A stretch of DNA of 34,514 bases from Candidatus Gemmiger stercorigallinarum (GCA_019119495.1 DWWX01000027.1:1-34514), one strand, 5' to 3'. Positions 6,732 to 15,382 are shown, counted from the stretch's first letter. The notes: generated from the sequence alone by a model not told the origin. A program made the numbers and translations.

Positions 6732-8884
6732 CCCATGCCTCCGCCGGGCGCGCCGCCGCCCATGTCGCCGCCGGGGCCGCCCATATCACCGCCGCCGGGG
6801 CCGCCGCCCTCGGGCGGCATGACCTCCATGGTCATCTGGCCGCCCATCATGTCGGCGGCGCTCTCGTCCACGGTGGCGGTCTCGATGCCCTCGGTCAGGT
6901 CGGCGGTGGCGCGGATGACATCGCCCTCGGCCAGGTCATCGCCGGATATCTCGATGTAATAGTCGTTGGAGGCGCCGGTGGTGACGGTCACTTCCTCAAA
7001 AGTCATGTCCACGCCCTCGCCGCCGGTCTGGCGGTAGACATAGCTGCTGCCGTCCTCGGCGGTGGCCACTGCGTCGATGGGCACCACAAAGACGTTCTCG
7101 GTCACGTCCTGCACGATCTCTACCTGGGCCTGGATGCCGATCAGCAGGCCGCTGTCGGCAGTGTCCACCCGGACCTTGGCGCCAAAGGTGCCCTGGTCGT
7201 TGGCCACCGGGTCGATCTGGGTCAGCGTGCCGGTGATCTCGGCGTCGCCGGTGGCGTCGCTGCTGACGGTGCAGCTCATGCCGGTGGAAAGCTCGCTGAC
7301 GTCATCGGCCGAAACGGTGATCTCCACCGTCAGGCCGTCGGTGTCCTGGATGGTGGCCACCGTGTCGGCGCAGGTGGAACCGACGGTGGCGTTCAGCGCA
7401 GTGATGGTGCCGCTCATGGTGGCGGTCAGGGTGCAGTCGTCCAGCGTATCCCGCAGGGTGGTCAGATTGTCGGGGACGCGCTGGGCCTGTTCCAGCCGGA
7501 CTTTGGCGTCCTCCACCTGCTGCCAGGAGCTGGTCAGCGTGGTGGAGTTTTTCTCGGTGTCGTAGTTGTCGTGGGCGGTCTCCACCTGGGTCTCGGCAGT
7601 CTCCACCTGGGTCTCGGCCGCGGTGACCTGGCTTTCGGCCTGGGTCAGCGTGGTGCGGGCGGTGGTCAGCTGGGTCTGGGCGGCGGTGTAGCTGTCCATG
7701 ACCTGCTGGTAGGTCATGCCGGTGCCGCTGGCCGCGGCGCTCTCCTGGGCGACCAGGGCGTCGGCGGCGGCCTTGAAGTTTTCCACCAGCGTGTCGGCGG
7801 CGGGGGTGCTCAGCTGGATGTTGGTGCCCGCCAGCTGGGCGTTGACGCTCTCGATGCCGGCCGCCGTGGTGGCCGCCACCGCCCGCTGGTTGCTGGTGCT
7901 GACGCTGGCGTTCGCGTTCAGCGCGTCGGCCATGCCCGCGCCGGTGCCGTAGGCGGCCCAGGCACTCTCCAGGCTTCGGGCCGCTGCCTCCAGCGTGGGC
8001 AGCAGCGCCGTTTTGCCAGCTTCGTCCGCCGAGCTGTAATTCATGTAAACAGTGGTATAGCTGCTGTAGGCATTGTTCAGCGCGGTGGTGGCGCTGGTCA
8101 GCGCGTCCGCCGCGGCGTCGTAGCTGATGACATAGGACGCCACCCCCTGCGCCGCATTGTAGGCCGACTGCAGCGAATCGACGGTGCTTTGGGCGCTGTT
8201 GACGGTGCTCTGGGCGCTGTCGCGGGCGGCTTTGGCGTCCTCCAGCGCCTGCTGGGCGTCGGCCAGGGCCTTGTCCGCGTCGTCGATGTTCTCCTGCAGG
8301 TCGATCAGGCGGTTGTCGTGCTGGACCACCGCCACCTCGTAGCTTTCCACCGCCCGGTCATAGGTGGTCTGGGCGGACTGCAGGTCGTCGGAATAGCTCT
8401 GCTCGGCGCTGTCGATCTGCTTTTGCAGGTCGGTGGTGTCCAGCGTGGCGATGACGTCGCCCTCCTGGACCACGTCGCCCACCTCCACCTCAACGGTGGC
8501 AACGGTGTAGGTGCGGGCGCTTTCCGACGCCGTCACGCTGGCCTCGCTGCCGGATACGACGGTGCCGGTGGCGGTGACCGAGTTTTGCAGGTCGGTGCGC
8601 TGCAGGGTGGTGGTGCGGATGTACTGGTAGGTGACGGTGGACGCCGGCACCGCGGCCAGCAGCCGCGAGAGCAGAACAGCCGCCGCGACCACCACCGCCA
8701 CAAGGGCAACCGTCAGCTTTTTGTGCCGGGCAAACCAGTTTTTGCGGCGGGGCCTGGCGGCTGCCGCATCGCCGCCGTCCGGGGCGTCCGGTTCGGGGGC
8801 GCCGGCGTCCTCCGGCAGCTCGGCGGCGAGCTCCTCCCCGGTCTGCTCCGCCACCGGGTAGGTGCTGAAATCGTCCTGTGTCAT
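6728..8884 (-). CDS. HlyD/MacA-type periplasmic adaptor-like protein
   Basis: 718 residues, much longer than a typical MacA (about 370-400). Cytoplasmic acidic tail 1-45, basic stop RPRRK, one membrane helix about 58-78, then biotinyl-lipoyl-like half (GTVVSGSEASV, GDVVQEGDVIATLD), a very long alpha-hairpin/coiled coil from about 160 to 445 rich in Ala/Gln/Thr/Ser heptads, the second lipoyl half (LTATMSGTITALNA), and a beta-barrel domain. The last 40 residues are Gly/Pro/Met-rich (MGG-type repeats). Start ATG at 8884 chosen for GAGAGGCAGGA upstream; the frame runs on to 9046 without support. First gene of the adaptor-ATPase-permease operon. The coiled coil may span the thick wall. Confidence 0.85.
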   Translation of the reverse strand: MTQDDFSTYPVAEQTGEELAAELPEDAGAPEPDAPDGGDAAAARPRRKNWFARHKKLTVALVAVVVAAAVLLSRLLAAVPASTVTYQYIRTTTLQRTDLQNSVTATGTVVSGSEASVTASESARTYTVATVEVEVGDVVQEGDVIATLDTTDLQKQIDSAEQSYSDDLQSAQTTYDRAVESYEVAVVQHDNRLIDLQENIDDADKALADAQQALEDAKAARDSAQSTVNSAQSTVDSLQSAYNAAQGVASYVISYDAAADALTSATTALNNAYSSYTTVYMNYSSADEAGKTALLPTLEAAARSLESAWAAYGTGAGMADALNANASVSTSNQRAVAATTAAGIESVNAQLAGTNIQLSTPAADTLVENFKAAADALVAQESAAASGTGMTYQQVMDSYTAAQTQLTTARTTLTQAESQVTAAETQVETAETQVETAHDNYDTEKNSTTLTSSWQQVEDAKVRLEQAQRVPDNLTTLRDTLDDCTLTATMSGTITALNATVGSTCADTVATIQDTDGLTVEITVSADDVSELSTGMSCTVSSDATGDAEITGTLTQIDPVANDQGTFGAKVRVDTADSGLLIGIQAQVEIVQDVTENVFVVPIDAVATAEDGSSYVYRQTGGEGVDMTFEEVTVTTGASNDYYIEISGDDLAEGDVIRATADLTEGIETATVDESAADMMGGQMTMEVMPPEGGGPGGGDMGGPGGDMGGGAPGGGMG

Positions 8885-8942
8885 ATAGGTTCCTGCCTCT
8901 CTGTGCCCGGCAGCGCCGCCGCGCGGGCCGTAATGCTTTGTA

Positions 8943-8968
8943 TTATGCAGGTTTAGCTTACTGCATAA
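8943..8968. promoter_or_regulatory. Inverted repeat upstream of the efflux operon
   Basis: Perfect 8-bp arms TTATGCAG and CTGCATAA separated by 10 bp, in an AT-rich patch 60-85 bases before the adaptor start. A regulator-binding site is the simplest reading; no clear -35/-10 pair could be fixed around it. Confidence 0.4.
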
Positions 8969-9013
8969 AGATGAAAGATATATGGACAAAGCGTGAAGAT
9001 TTCCGCACCGGAA

Positions 9014-9057
9014 ACAAAAAAGAGCCGCCTTGTATGCGAATCGCACACAGGCGGCTG
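9014..9057 (-). terminator. Terminator of the folT-HD operon
   Basis: On the - strand AGCCGCCTGTGTGCG pairs with CGCATACAAGGCGGCT (imperfect, long stem), followed by CTTTTTTG. Confidence 0.8.
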
Positions 9058-9096
9058 AAAATCATCTGTATAAAATTGCAGTATCGTCTCTGCCGG

Positions 9097-9669
9097 TCAG
9101 GCCCTGGGGCCGATGCCCAGCTCGGCGGCAAAGGGCTTCATCCCCTCGATGCACAGGGCGATCACGTCGGAAAGTTCCATCCCCAGCCGGTCGCAGCCGT
9201 CCTGGATGACGGCGCGGTCGATCTTGGCGGCAAATCGCTTGTCCTTGAACTTTTTGCGCACGCTGGAGGGTTTGAGCTCGGCGATGCCCGCCGGGTGCAC
9301 CCTGGCCGCCGCGGCGATCAGGCCGGAAAGCTCGTCCACCGTGTAGATGCTTTTTTCCATGTCGGTCACCGGCTCCACGTCGGTGACCAGGCCGTAGCCG
9401 TGGGCCAGGATGGCGCGGATGCTCTCCTCGTCCACGCCGGCGTCCCGCAGGGGCTGCTCGGTGTGGCGCAGGTGCTCGTCGGGGAACTGCTCAAAGTCGT
9501 AGTCGTGCAGGTAGCCCACCGCCTGCCAGTAGGCCTCGTCGGCGCCGAAATGCCTTGCCATGGCGCCCATGCAGGCCGATACCGCCAGCGCGTGCTCAAC
9601 CAGGTGGCCCTCGGTGGTGGTGGCGGCCAGCAGCTCTTTGGCGCGGGCCAGGGTCAGTTTTTCGCTCAT
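9097..9669 (-). CDS. HD-domain metal-dependent phosphohydrolase
   Basis: 190-residue HD-superfamily protein. The motif series is visible: H in GHLVEHALAV (about 22-26), the HD pair in VGYLHDYDFEQFP (about 54-57), H in LRHTE and ILAHGYG (about 89), and D in YTVDELSGLI. Substrate unknown: HD proteins of this size hydrolyse nucleotides or other phosphate esters. Start ATG at 9669 has AAAGGGGA upstream. It lies 50 bases behind folT with no terminator between, so it shares the folate-controlled transcript; a role in handling a folate- or purine-related phosphate ester is only inference from that position. Confidence 0.8.
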   Translation of the reverse strand: MSEKLTLARAKELLAATTTEGHLVEHALAVSACMGAMARHFGADEAYWQAVGYLHDYDFEQFPDEHLRHTEQPLRDAGVDEESIRAILAHGYGLVTDVEPVTDMEKSIYTVDELSGLIAAAARVHPAGIAELKPSSVRKKFKDKRFAAKIDRAVIQDGCDRLGMELSDVIALCIEGMKPFAAELGIGPRA

Positions 9670-9719
9670 GGGTTCTGTCCCCTTTCCGGATGATCCAAGA
9701 TACGGTCCTGCACGGTTTT

Positions 9720-10283
9720 TCAGGGCATGGCCCGGCGGCGTTTCTGGTACTGCTCGCAGGCTTTCAGCACCAGCATCAGCAGCACCACGTCCACCGGGAA
9801 CTTGACGGCGTTTTTGACGATGCGCACACTGCTGAGCACCACAAACGCCTGCCCGTACATGATGTGCAGCCACAGCGGCGTGAGGAAAAAGTTGAAGATC
9901 AGCGTCACCGTCAGCTTGCAGCCGATGATGCGGCCCAGCCGCACCGGCTTGCGGTAGTACCACAGCCCGTACACGATGCCCAGCAGCAGCGCGCTGAGGG
10001 TAAAGCCGGGGAAATAGGGGCCGTTGGGCCGCAGCACATAGCCCAGGATGTCGGTGGCCACGCCGGACAGCGCCGCCACCCAGGGGCCGCACAGGTAGCC
10101 GGCGGCCGCCGAAGCCAGAAAATCAAAGCTGATCTCCAGGTAGGCGGACACCGGGATGGTAAACTGGTTCAGCGCCAGGTTCAGCGCCGCCAGCATGGCG
10201 GCCAGCGCCAGCGTGCGGGGACGGTGCAGCTCGGCGGCGGCCAGCGCCAGGCGGCCGGACCCGGTTTGCAGCATTTTTTTCAT
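9720..10283 (-). CDS. folT: Folate ECF transporter S component FolT
   Basis: 187-residue substrate-binding membrane subunit of an energy-coupling-factor vitamin transporter. Hydrophobic throughout with about six helices; the family stretch DILGYVLRPNGPYFPGFTLSALLLGIVYGL is clear, as is the N-terminal LALAAMLAALNLALNQF helix. The shared ECF module (EcfA, EcfA', EcfT) is not in the window, as expected for a group II ECF system. Start ATG at 10283 with AAGGAGGAA 8 bases upstream; the frame continues open upstream but through the riboswitch leader. Folate as substrate is supported independently by the tetrahydrofolate riboswitch in front. Confidence 0.9.
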   Translation of the reverse strand: MKKMLQTGSGRLALAAAELHRPRTLALAAMLAALNLALNQFTIPVSAYLEISFDFLASAAAGYLCGPWVAALSGVATDILGYVLRPNGPYFPGFTLSALLLGIVYGLWYYRKPVRLGRIIGCKLTVTLIFNFFLTPLWLHIMYGQAFVVLSSVRIVKNAVKFPVDVVLLMLVLKACEQYQKRRRAMP

Positions 10284-10290
10284 GTTGCCA

Positions 10291-10327
10291 TTCCTCCTTG
10301 TTTGTGCGTCGCCGCACAAGGGAGGAT
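10291..10327 (-). promoter_or_regulatory. Shine-Dalgarno sequestering hairpin of folT
   Basis: TTGTGCG/CGCACAA form a 7-bp stem with a GCGA-type loop (10302-10319). Across a small internal loop TCCTCC on one side can pair with GGAGGA, the folT Shine-Dalgarno (10292-10297), on the other. This is what a translational off-state needs and probably is the riboswitch expression platform. Confidence 0.6.
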
Positions 10328-10400
10328 GCCGGGCTTTTTGGCCCGCCGGCAGGCTGCGGGGCGCAGTACGCCCCTTCCGCCGTCTGCACTCCATTATGCA

Positions 10401-10549
10401 GCAGTGGGATGCGGGAACTGCACCGCGGGCCGGCCGGCCACTTCGTCCTGCCACAACTCCCCGTTGGTCAGGCACTGCGGCTGCGGGCGGCGCGGGGCGC
10501 ACAGGCCCCGCCTTTTTCCCACAGCCTTACGCGCAGCTCCCTACTCTGC
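10401..10549 (-). ncRNA. Tetrahydrofolate (THF/folT) riboswitch with extra hairpin
   Basis: Read on the - strand: P1 GCAG (10549-10546) with CTGC (10404-10401); conserved AGAGTAG; P2 GGGAGCTGC (10541-10533) with GCAGTTCCC (10421-10413), nine pairs; GCGTAAG; then later ACGAAG, a GGCC/GGCC P4, CGCGGTG and GCATCCC. These blocks follow the class I THF aptamer in order. A hairpin with CCTG/CAGG and CAAC/GTTG arms and a GGGGA loop is the likely P3, and its GGGA can pseudoknot with TCCC of the 3' strand. Between GCGTAAG and P3 sits an additional strong hairpin (GGCTGTGGG with CCCGCAGCC, about 48 bases) absent from the usual aptamer. Downstream lies folT, the classic target. Confidence 0.75.
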
Positions 10550-10602
10550 GTAAACTGTATCTTTTTTTTGCGGCGCGGCGCAGATGCCGGGCCGTCCCCC
10601 TT

Positions 10603-10630
10603 ATTATACCGCGCCGTGCCGGTTTTGCAA
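10603..10630 (-). promoter_or_regulatory. Promoter of the folT operon
   Basis: - strand TTGCAA (10630-10625), 16-bp spacer, TATAAT (10608-10603). The -10 box contains the TAA stop codon of the upstream GH2 gene. It predicts a leader of about 310 bases that carries the riboswitch. Confidence 0.75.
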
Positions 10631-13600
10631 GGGGGCCGGCGCATCTGTGTCCCCCGCCCATGCCAGGATGTTATGGGTCAGCCGGCAGGCCACCGGGTCG
10701 CGGTCGTCCGCGTCGGTGCGCATGGAGCTGATCAGCATTGCGCCCCTGCCGGCCCGCAGCGTAAACAGCGGGGTGCCGCCCAGCCGGGCGTAGTCGGTCG
10801 GCTTGGCGATGTAGTTGTGCCATTGCAGCGTCTCGGCCAGGGCGCACAGTTCCGCGTCCATGCGTTCCATGCCGTACCGCCCGTAGGCAGCGTAGGGGAC
10901 CGACCGCCCGTTGTCGAACCAGGCCAGGTCCTGCTCCCCGATGCCGGCAAAGACGGGGGATTCCGGCACGTTCATGGTCACGATCTCGGTGGCGTCCTCG
11001 GTGTAACGGATGGTCTTGCCGCCGGTCAGCGCGGCGGGCAGGTCCCGCTGGTTGACCAGCACCGCCCGGCCGCCGGCTTGCACAAAGCGGTGGACGGCGG
11101 CGGCTTCCGCCTCGGTCAGGGGGCGGGCCGCCAGCAGACGCCTGCCCGCCGCGGCCGGCGACGCCGGGTCGGCGCAGGGGGCGGCCGGCATCCGGTGGGC
11201 CTGCAGCAGCCGCAGGGCCGCAGCGTCGTCCGGCAGGTACCAGACGGCTTCCGGCTGCGGGTCGGGCGCCGCCCAGGACTCCTGCGCCAGCAGCAGGTCG
11301 TAGTCGTTGCGGCTGCGCAGGCGACCCTGCTCCCACACGTTCAGCACCAGGCGGGCCGCCGTGCAGGGGCCTGGCAGCTGCGCCGGGACCTGCAGTTCCA
11401 GCGGCAGCTGCACCGTGGCAAAGTAGGGGACTTCGCCATACGTCAGCTCCGCCCTGGCCAGCGTACGGCCGTCCGCCGTCAGCAGTGCCTCCACCGTCGG
11501 CGCGTGCAGCGGGCGGCCGCCGTTGTCGTCGTTGATCAGGGTCACCTGGGTGCGCAGCGGCCTGCCCGCGTAAAAGTGCCGGCCGAACAGCTCGGCGCTG
11601 GCCAGCACGGGCTGGTAGGCCATGCGCAGCCGCCGGGCCGAGAGCATGGGCTGGATGCGCAGGCTGTCGTGATGGTGGTAGAACCAGGTCTCGAACGAAA
11701 ACAGCAGGATGCCGCAGACCCGCCGGTGCTCCACCCGGCGGAACATCTCCACCAGCCCCTGCACCTGGAAGGCGTGGCTGCGCTGAAAATAGGCGGGGTC
11801 GTTGTGCTCGTAGGCGCGGCGGCCGGTGGTGGTCTGGGGGGTCTGGTGCTCAAACAGATAGGAGCGCACCGCGTGGCCGTCCTCGGCCCGGCAGTACCCC
11901 ACCGAACATTCCTGCAGCAGGCAGGGCCGGCCGGGCAGGGTCATATCCCGGCCAAACTCCCCGTTCATAAAGTGGAAAAAGTCCACAAAGTACCAGCCGT
12001 AGTAAAAGTGCGGATCGTCCAGGTCGCCGTCATCGTAGTGGTTGGGCTGAATGATGCGCTCGTACCGGCCGTTGGCAAACGAAAAATCCCGGTCGCGGCC
12101 GTGCTGCGTGGTGGGGCCGCGGTAGTATCCGGAATCGCAGACCAGCGGCAGGTCCGGAAATTCCTCCCGCGCGATCCTCAGCCCGCCCTGCACCAGGCCG
12201 CCCTTCTCCCGCACAACGTCGTCGGGGTCGTGGGTCAGGTAAAAATTCATCTCGTTGTTCAGCGTGACCAAGAACAGCGACGGACGGTTGCGGTGGCGGC
12301 GGTACAGCTGCCGCAGCTCGGCTTTCCAAATTTCCAGCGCGCGGGGGCTGGGGATGTGGTCGATCATCAGCCACGGCCAGGTGCCTTCCAGCGAGATCAT
12401 CACGCCCGCATGGTCCGCCGCGTCCAGCCACACATCGGTCCAGGGCGCGCCGTGGGTGCGGGTGGCCATGACGTTGTGCTCCAGGGCCAGCTGCATATAG
12501 GTCCGGGCCAGGGCGCCGTCGTTGGGGCGCACGTGGGCGGGCATATGGTTGCCGCCCCGCACCCACAGCGGCCGGCCATTATACAGCAGGGTGCTGCCGT
12601 CAAACGCTACGGTGCGGAACCCCACTGTTTCGCACCGGGTGTCCACCGTTTCGCCCTGGCGGTGCAGGCGCAGCGTCAGCCGGTACAGGTTGGGCGTGCC
12701 CGGCCCCCACAGCCGCGGCGCGACCTGCGGCGTGCGGAAGCGGACGGTGCGCGTTTCGCCGCCGTCCAGCGCAAAGGTGCCGGCCTGGCCGGCGCAGAGC
12801 GTTTCGCCGGTGACGGTATGTGCCAGCTCGTATTCCAGCTCTGCCGGGCCGGCCGCCGGGCCCGCGTTGGCCAGTGTGACCCGGATGTCCGCGTCCGTCA
12901 GGGAAGGGCGGAACCAGACATCGGCGATGCGAAGCCGGTCCGTGATGCACAGCCGGACGCTGCGCCAGATGCCGCCCGGATGGTTGCTGTAAAAGCCGTG
13001 GGGCAGGTCGTCGGTGCAGAACGCCCGGTGCTCGCACGCCGAGGCCGGCGGAACGGCGGCCGCAGTCTCGCGCGCCTTTGCGTAAAAGTCGTCGATGGAA
13101 CCGGCGCCGTCGGCCGCCGCGTCAGGCAGTTCGCGGCTGACCTGCACGGCAATGACGTTGCGGCCGGCATGGACGCAGCCGCTGATATCCACCTGCATGG
13201 GGGCGAATATACCGATGTTCTCGTGCACCTTGACGCCGTTGCAGTAGATGGCGCTGACCAGGGCGATGCCCTCAAAGTCCAGGCTGACGCATTTGTTTTC
13301 GATCCCCTCCGGCAGGTCGATGCAGTGGCGGTACCAGGCCCCGCGGGTGGCCTGGCTGTCAAAGGTATAGTTCCGGCAGCGGGCAAATTCCTCCAGCCAG
13401 TAATTGTCGCTCTGGCCCTTGTTCATCCCGTCCGCGCCCATGGTCTCGCCTTCCAGCCAGGCCTGCAGCGGCACCCAGGATTCCGGCACATGGATGGTGT
13501 GGGCGCCGGCGTCGTCGTAGCCGGGCGCAGACGGGTCGCCCCGGACCTCGCTGTCGGGGATGAACAGCCAGCGGCCTTCCAGCGAAAGCTCCAGCCTGTC

Positions 13601-14272
13601 GTCCGGCAGGCGGGGCACCGCAAACGGGCGGTAGAGCGCCCGGTCGCGGCGGCGCTGCTCCTCCCGGCGCTCCGGCGGCAGGGTGACAAGGTCCAGAAAG
13701 CCGGGCTGCTGCACCGCCCCCTCCAGGGCGTCCGGCGCGGCCGGCTGTACCGATACGTCCTTGTACTGCGTTTCCACAAAGCCGCCGCCCAGCGCGATGC
13801 AGCCGGTGCGGAAGGGGGCGTCCGCATCGGTGCACAGGATGCGGGGCCGGGCCTCGCCGTTCAGGTAGACCGCAATGCGGCTGCCCGCGCAGACCACTCG
13901 CAGCCGGTACCATACCCCCGGCATGGCCGACTGTTCCAGCGGGCACAGGGCCAGCATTTTGTCGTATCCCACCGCGCCCAGCCGGGCCAGGTACAAATGC
14001 TTATGGCTGCCGCCCCGCAGGCCCACCATGTAGCGGTGCTCCCGGTCATGGTGGCGGAAACTGGCCCAGATATCCACCTGGGCCGCGGTCTCCGGCGCGC
14101 GGGCCGTAAAGCTCAGGTCCACATCCGCCATCGGCGCGCTCTCGTCAGCCGCCCAGCAGTCCTGCGTGGTCAGCACACCGTCCGCAAAGCGGCAGTTTTC
14201 GCGGCTGCCGTACACCGTCCACTCCCTGCCCCACAGCGTCCGCCGGCCGGCGGACGTGCTTTTATTTTTCAT
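10604..14272 (-). CDS. Large GH2-family glycoside hydrolase with N-terminal lectin-like domain
   Basis: 1222 residues, no signal peptide, so probably cytoplasmic. Residues about 15-175 form a concanavalin-like/LamG or DUF1080-type beta-sandwich (VDIWASFRHHDREHRYMVGLRGG, WYRLRVVCAGSRIAVYLNG). GH2 follows: sugar-binding jelly roll about 228-430 ending in HPGGIWRSVRL, Ig-like domain about 440-555, TIM barrel from about 558 (LLYNGRPLWVRGGNHMPAH). The acid/base is probably E674 in TLNNEMNFY; the nucleophile candidate is E788 in CLLQECSVGY. The last 300 residues are an extra domain. Specificity cannot be read: beta-galactosidase, glucuronidase and others share this fold. Start ATG at 14272 has AAAGGAGGG upstream. 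Last gene of the five-gene operon, 31 bases after the lactonase; no terminator is seen after it, so transcription may run into the folT leader. Confidence 0.82.
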   Translation of the reverse strand: MKNKSTSAGRRTLWGREWTVYGSRENCRFADGVLTTQDCWAADESAPMADVDLSFTARAPETAAQVDIWASFRHHDREHRYMVGLRGGSHKHLYLARLGAVGYDKMLALCPLEQSAMPGVWYRLRVVCAGSRIAVYLNGEARPRILCTDADAPFRTGCIALGGGFVETQYKDVSVQPAAPDALEGAVQQPGFLDLVTLPPERREEQRRRDRALYRPFAVPRLPDDRLELSLEGRWLFIPDSEVRGDPSAPGYDDAGAHTIHVPESWVPLQAWLEGETMGADGMNKGQSDNYWLEEFARCRNYTFDSQATRGAWYRHCIDLPEGIENKCVSLDFEGIALVSAIYCNGVKVHENIGIFAPMQVDISGCVHAGRNVIAVQVSRELPDAAADGAGSIDDFYAKARETAAAVPPASACEHRAFCTDDLPHGFYSNHPGGIWRSVRLCITDRLRIADVWFRPSLTDADIRVTLANAGPAAGPAELEYELAHTVTGETLCAGQAGTFALDGGETRTVRFRTPQVAPRLWGPGTPNLYRLTLRLHRQGETVDTRCETVGFRTVAFDGSTLLYNGRPLWVRGGNHMPAHVRPNDGALARTYMQLALEHNVMATRTHGAPWTDVWLDAADHAGVMISLEGTWPWLMIDHIPSPRALEIWKAELRQLYRRHRNRPSLFLVTLNNEMNFYLTHDPDDVVREKGGLVQGGLRIAREEFPDLPLVCDSGYYRGPTTQHGRDRDFSFANGRYERIIQPNHYDDGDLDDPHFYYGWYFVDFFHFMNGEFGRDMTLPGRPCLLQECSVGYCRAEDGHAVRSYLFEHQTPQTTTGRRAYEHNDPAYFQRSHAFQVQGLVEMFRRVEHRRVCGILLFSFETWFYHHHDSLRIQPMLSARRLRMAYQPVLASAELFGRHFYAGRPLRTQVTLINDDNGGRPLHAPTVEALLTADGRTLARAELTYGEVPYFATVQLPLELQVPAQLPGPCTAARLVLNVWEQGRLRSRNDYDLLLAQESWAAPDPQPEAVWYLPDDAAALRLLQAHRMPAAPCADPASPAAAGRRLLAARPLTEAEAAAVHRFVQAGGRAVLVNQRDLPAALTGGKTIRYTEDATEIVTMNVPESPVFAGIGEQDLAWFDNGRSVPYAAYGRYGMERMDAELCALAETLQWHNYIAKPTDYARLGGTPLFTLRAGRGAMLISSMRTDADDRDPVACRLTHNILAWAGDTDAPAPLQNRHGAV

Positions 14273-14303
14273 TGCAGGTCCCTCCTTTCGGTTTCGGCGG
14301 CCG

Positions 14304-15359
14304 TCACGGCACCGCCACCAGGCAGACCGGCTGCGGGCAGTCCGCCTGCAGCACCGGCCCGGACAAAAGGCCGGTCTGCGGGTCCCGCGCAAAGCCGGTG
14401 ATACCGCCGCCGTTCTGGTTGGCTGCCAGCACCAGATCCTCCAGCACCAGCAGATCCCGCGGGTTGCGGCCGCCGGTGGGCTGGCACTGCATCAAGGCCA
14501 GGCCGCCGGGCTGCGGGCCTGCCGCGATCACCGCGATGCTGTCGTCCCCGCGGTTGGAGGCATACAGGAACCGCCCGTCCGGCGACGCCTTGATCGCCGC
14601 GCAGGTGCTGCCCGGCACATCGCCCGCCAGGGTGGAGACCCGCCCGGCGATCCGCCCGCCGCCGGCGGTCTGTTCCACCGCGTACACCTCTGAGCTAAGC
14701 TCGCAGACGACGTACAGCCAGCCGGGGCGGCCGGGCAGCACCGCAAAGTGCCGCGGGCCGGTGCCGCCGGGCAGGGCAATGTCCCCCTGCGGCTGCCGGC
14801 ACAGCCGCCCGGACGCCGGGTCCGGGGCGTACAGGCACAGCCGGTCCAGCCCCAGGTCCACGCAGTACAGCCCGCGGCCGTCCGGCGCAAAACCGGCAAA
14901 GTGGGCGTGGGGGCCTTCCTGCCGGTCGGGGTCGGGGCCGCGGCCGGCGTGCCGGTCCAGGTCGGTGCGCCCGGCCAGGCTGCCGTCCGCCGCCAGCCGG
15001 AACATCGACAGGCTGCCGCTGAGATAGTTGCTCACATACAGCGCCCGGTTCGGCTCGTCCAGCAGCAGGTGGCAGGGCAGCGTGCCGCCGGTGGGCAGCC
15101 GGTCCAGCGGTTCCAGCCTGTCGTCCCGGCGGCGGAAGGCCGCCGCGCCGCCGCCGAACTGCCCGTCAAATTCCATGTCCTCCATCACGGCGTAGACCAG
15201 GCTGCCGTCCGCCGACGCCGCCAGGTAGGAAGGGTTGGAGATGCCGCTCTGCCCGCCCGCCGGTTCCAGGCGCAGCGGATCGGCGCGCAGGCGGAACAGG
15301 TGGATGCCCTGCGCCTGCGCAGGCGCGTAGCTGCCCACAAGGATGGTGTATTCCCGCAT
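14304..15359 (-). CDS. Seven-bladed beta-propeller lactonase (6-phosphogluconolactonase-like)
   Basis: 351-residue member of the lactonase/YbhE (PF10282) family. Repeated blade motifs are seen: SNPSYLAASADGSLVYAV, LPCHLLLDEPNRALYVSNY, AHFAGFAPDGRGLYCVDLG, PRHFAVLPGRPGWLYVVCE, IKASPDGRFLYASNRG. PHAHFA and GPRHFAV carry the His residues expected at the active centre. Members open sugar lactones such as 6-phosphogluconolactone; here a uronate-derived or aldonic lactone is a better guess because of the neighbours. Start ATG at 15359, AAGGAGGG upstream; 23 bases after the RraA gene. Confidence 0.88.
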   Translation of the reverse strand: MREYTILVGSYAPAQAQGIHLFRLRADPLRLEPAGGQSGISNPSYLAASADGSLVYAVMEDMEFDGQFGGGAAAFRRRDDRLEPLDRLPTGGTLPCHLLLDEPNRALYVSNYLSGSLSMFRLAADGSLAGRTDLDRHAGRGPDPDRQEGPHAHFAGFAPDGRGLYCVDLGLDRLCLYAPDPASGRLCRQPQGDIALPGGTGPRHFAVLPGRPGWLYVVCELSSEVYAVEQTAGGGRIAGRVSTLAGDVPGSTCAAIKASPDGRFLYASNRGDDSIAVIAAGPQPGGLALMQCQPTGGRNPRDLLVLEDLVLAANQNGGGITGFARDPQTGLLSGPVLQADCPQPVCLVAVP

Positions 15360-15382
15360 GGCGTTTGCCCTCCTTTTGGCGG

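Noticed and set aside
10298-14401. Very long + strand open frame opposite the GH2 gene
   Set aside because: An antisense artefact of high GC; low-complexity Arg/His/Gln-rich product, while the - strand frame has clear GH2 domains and ribosome site.
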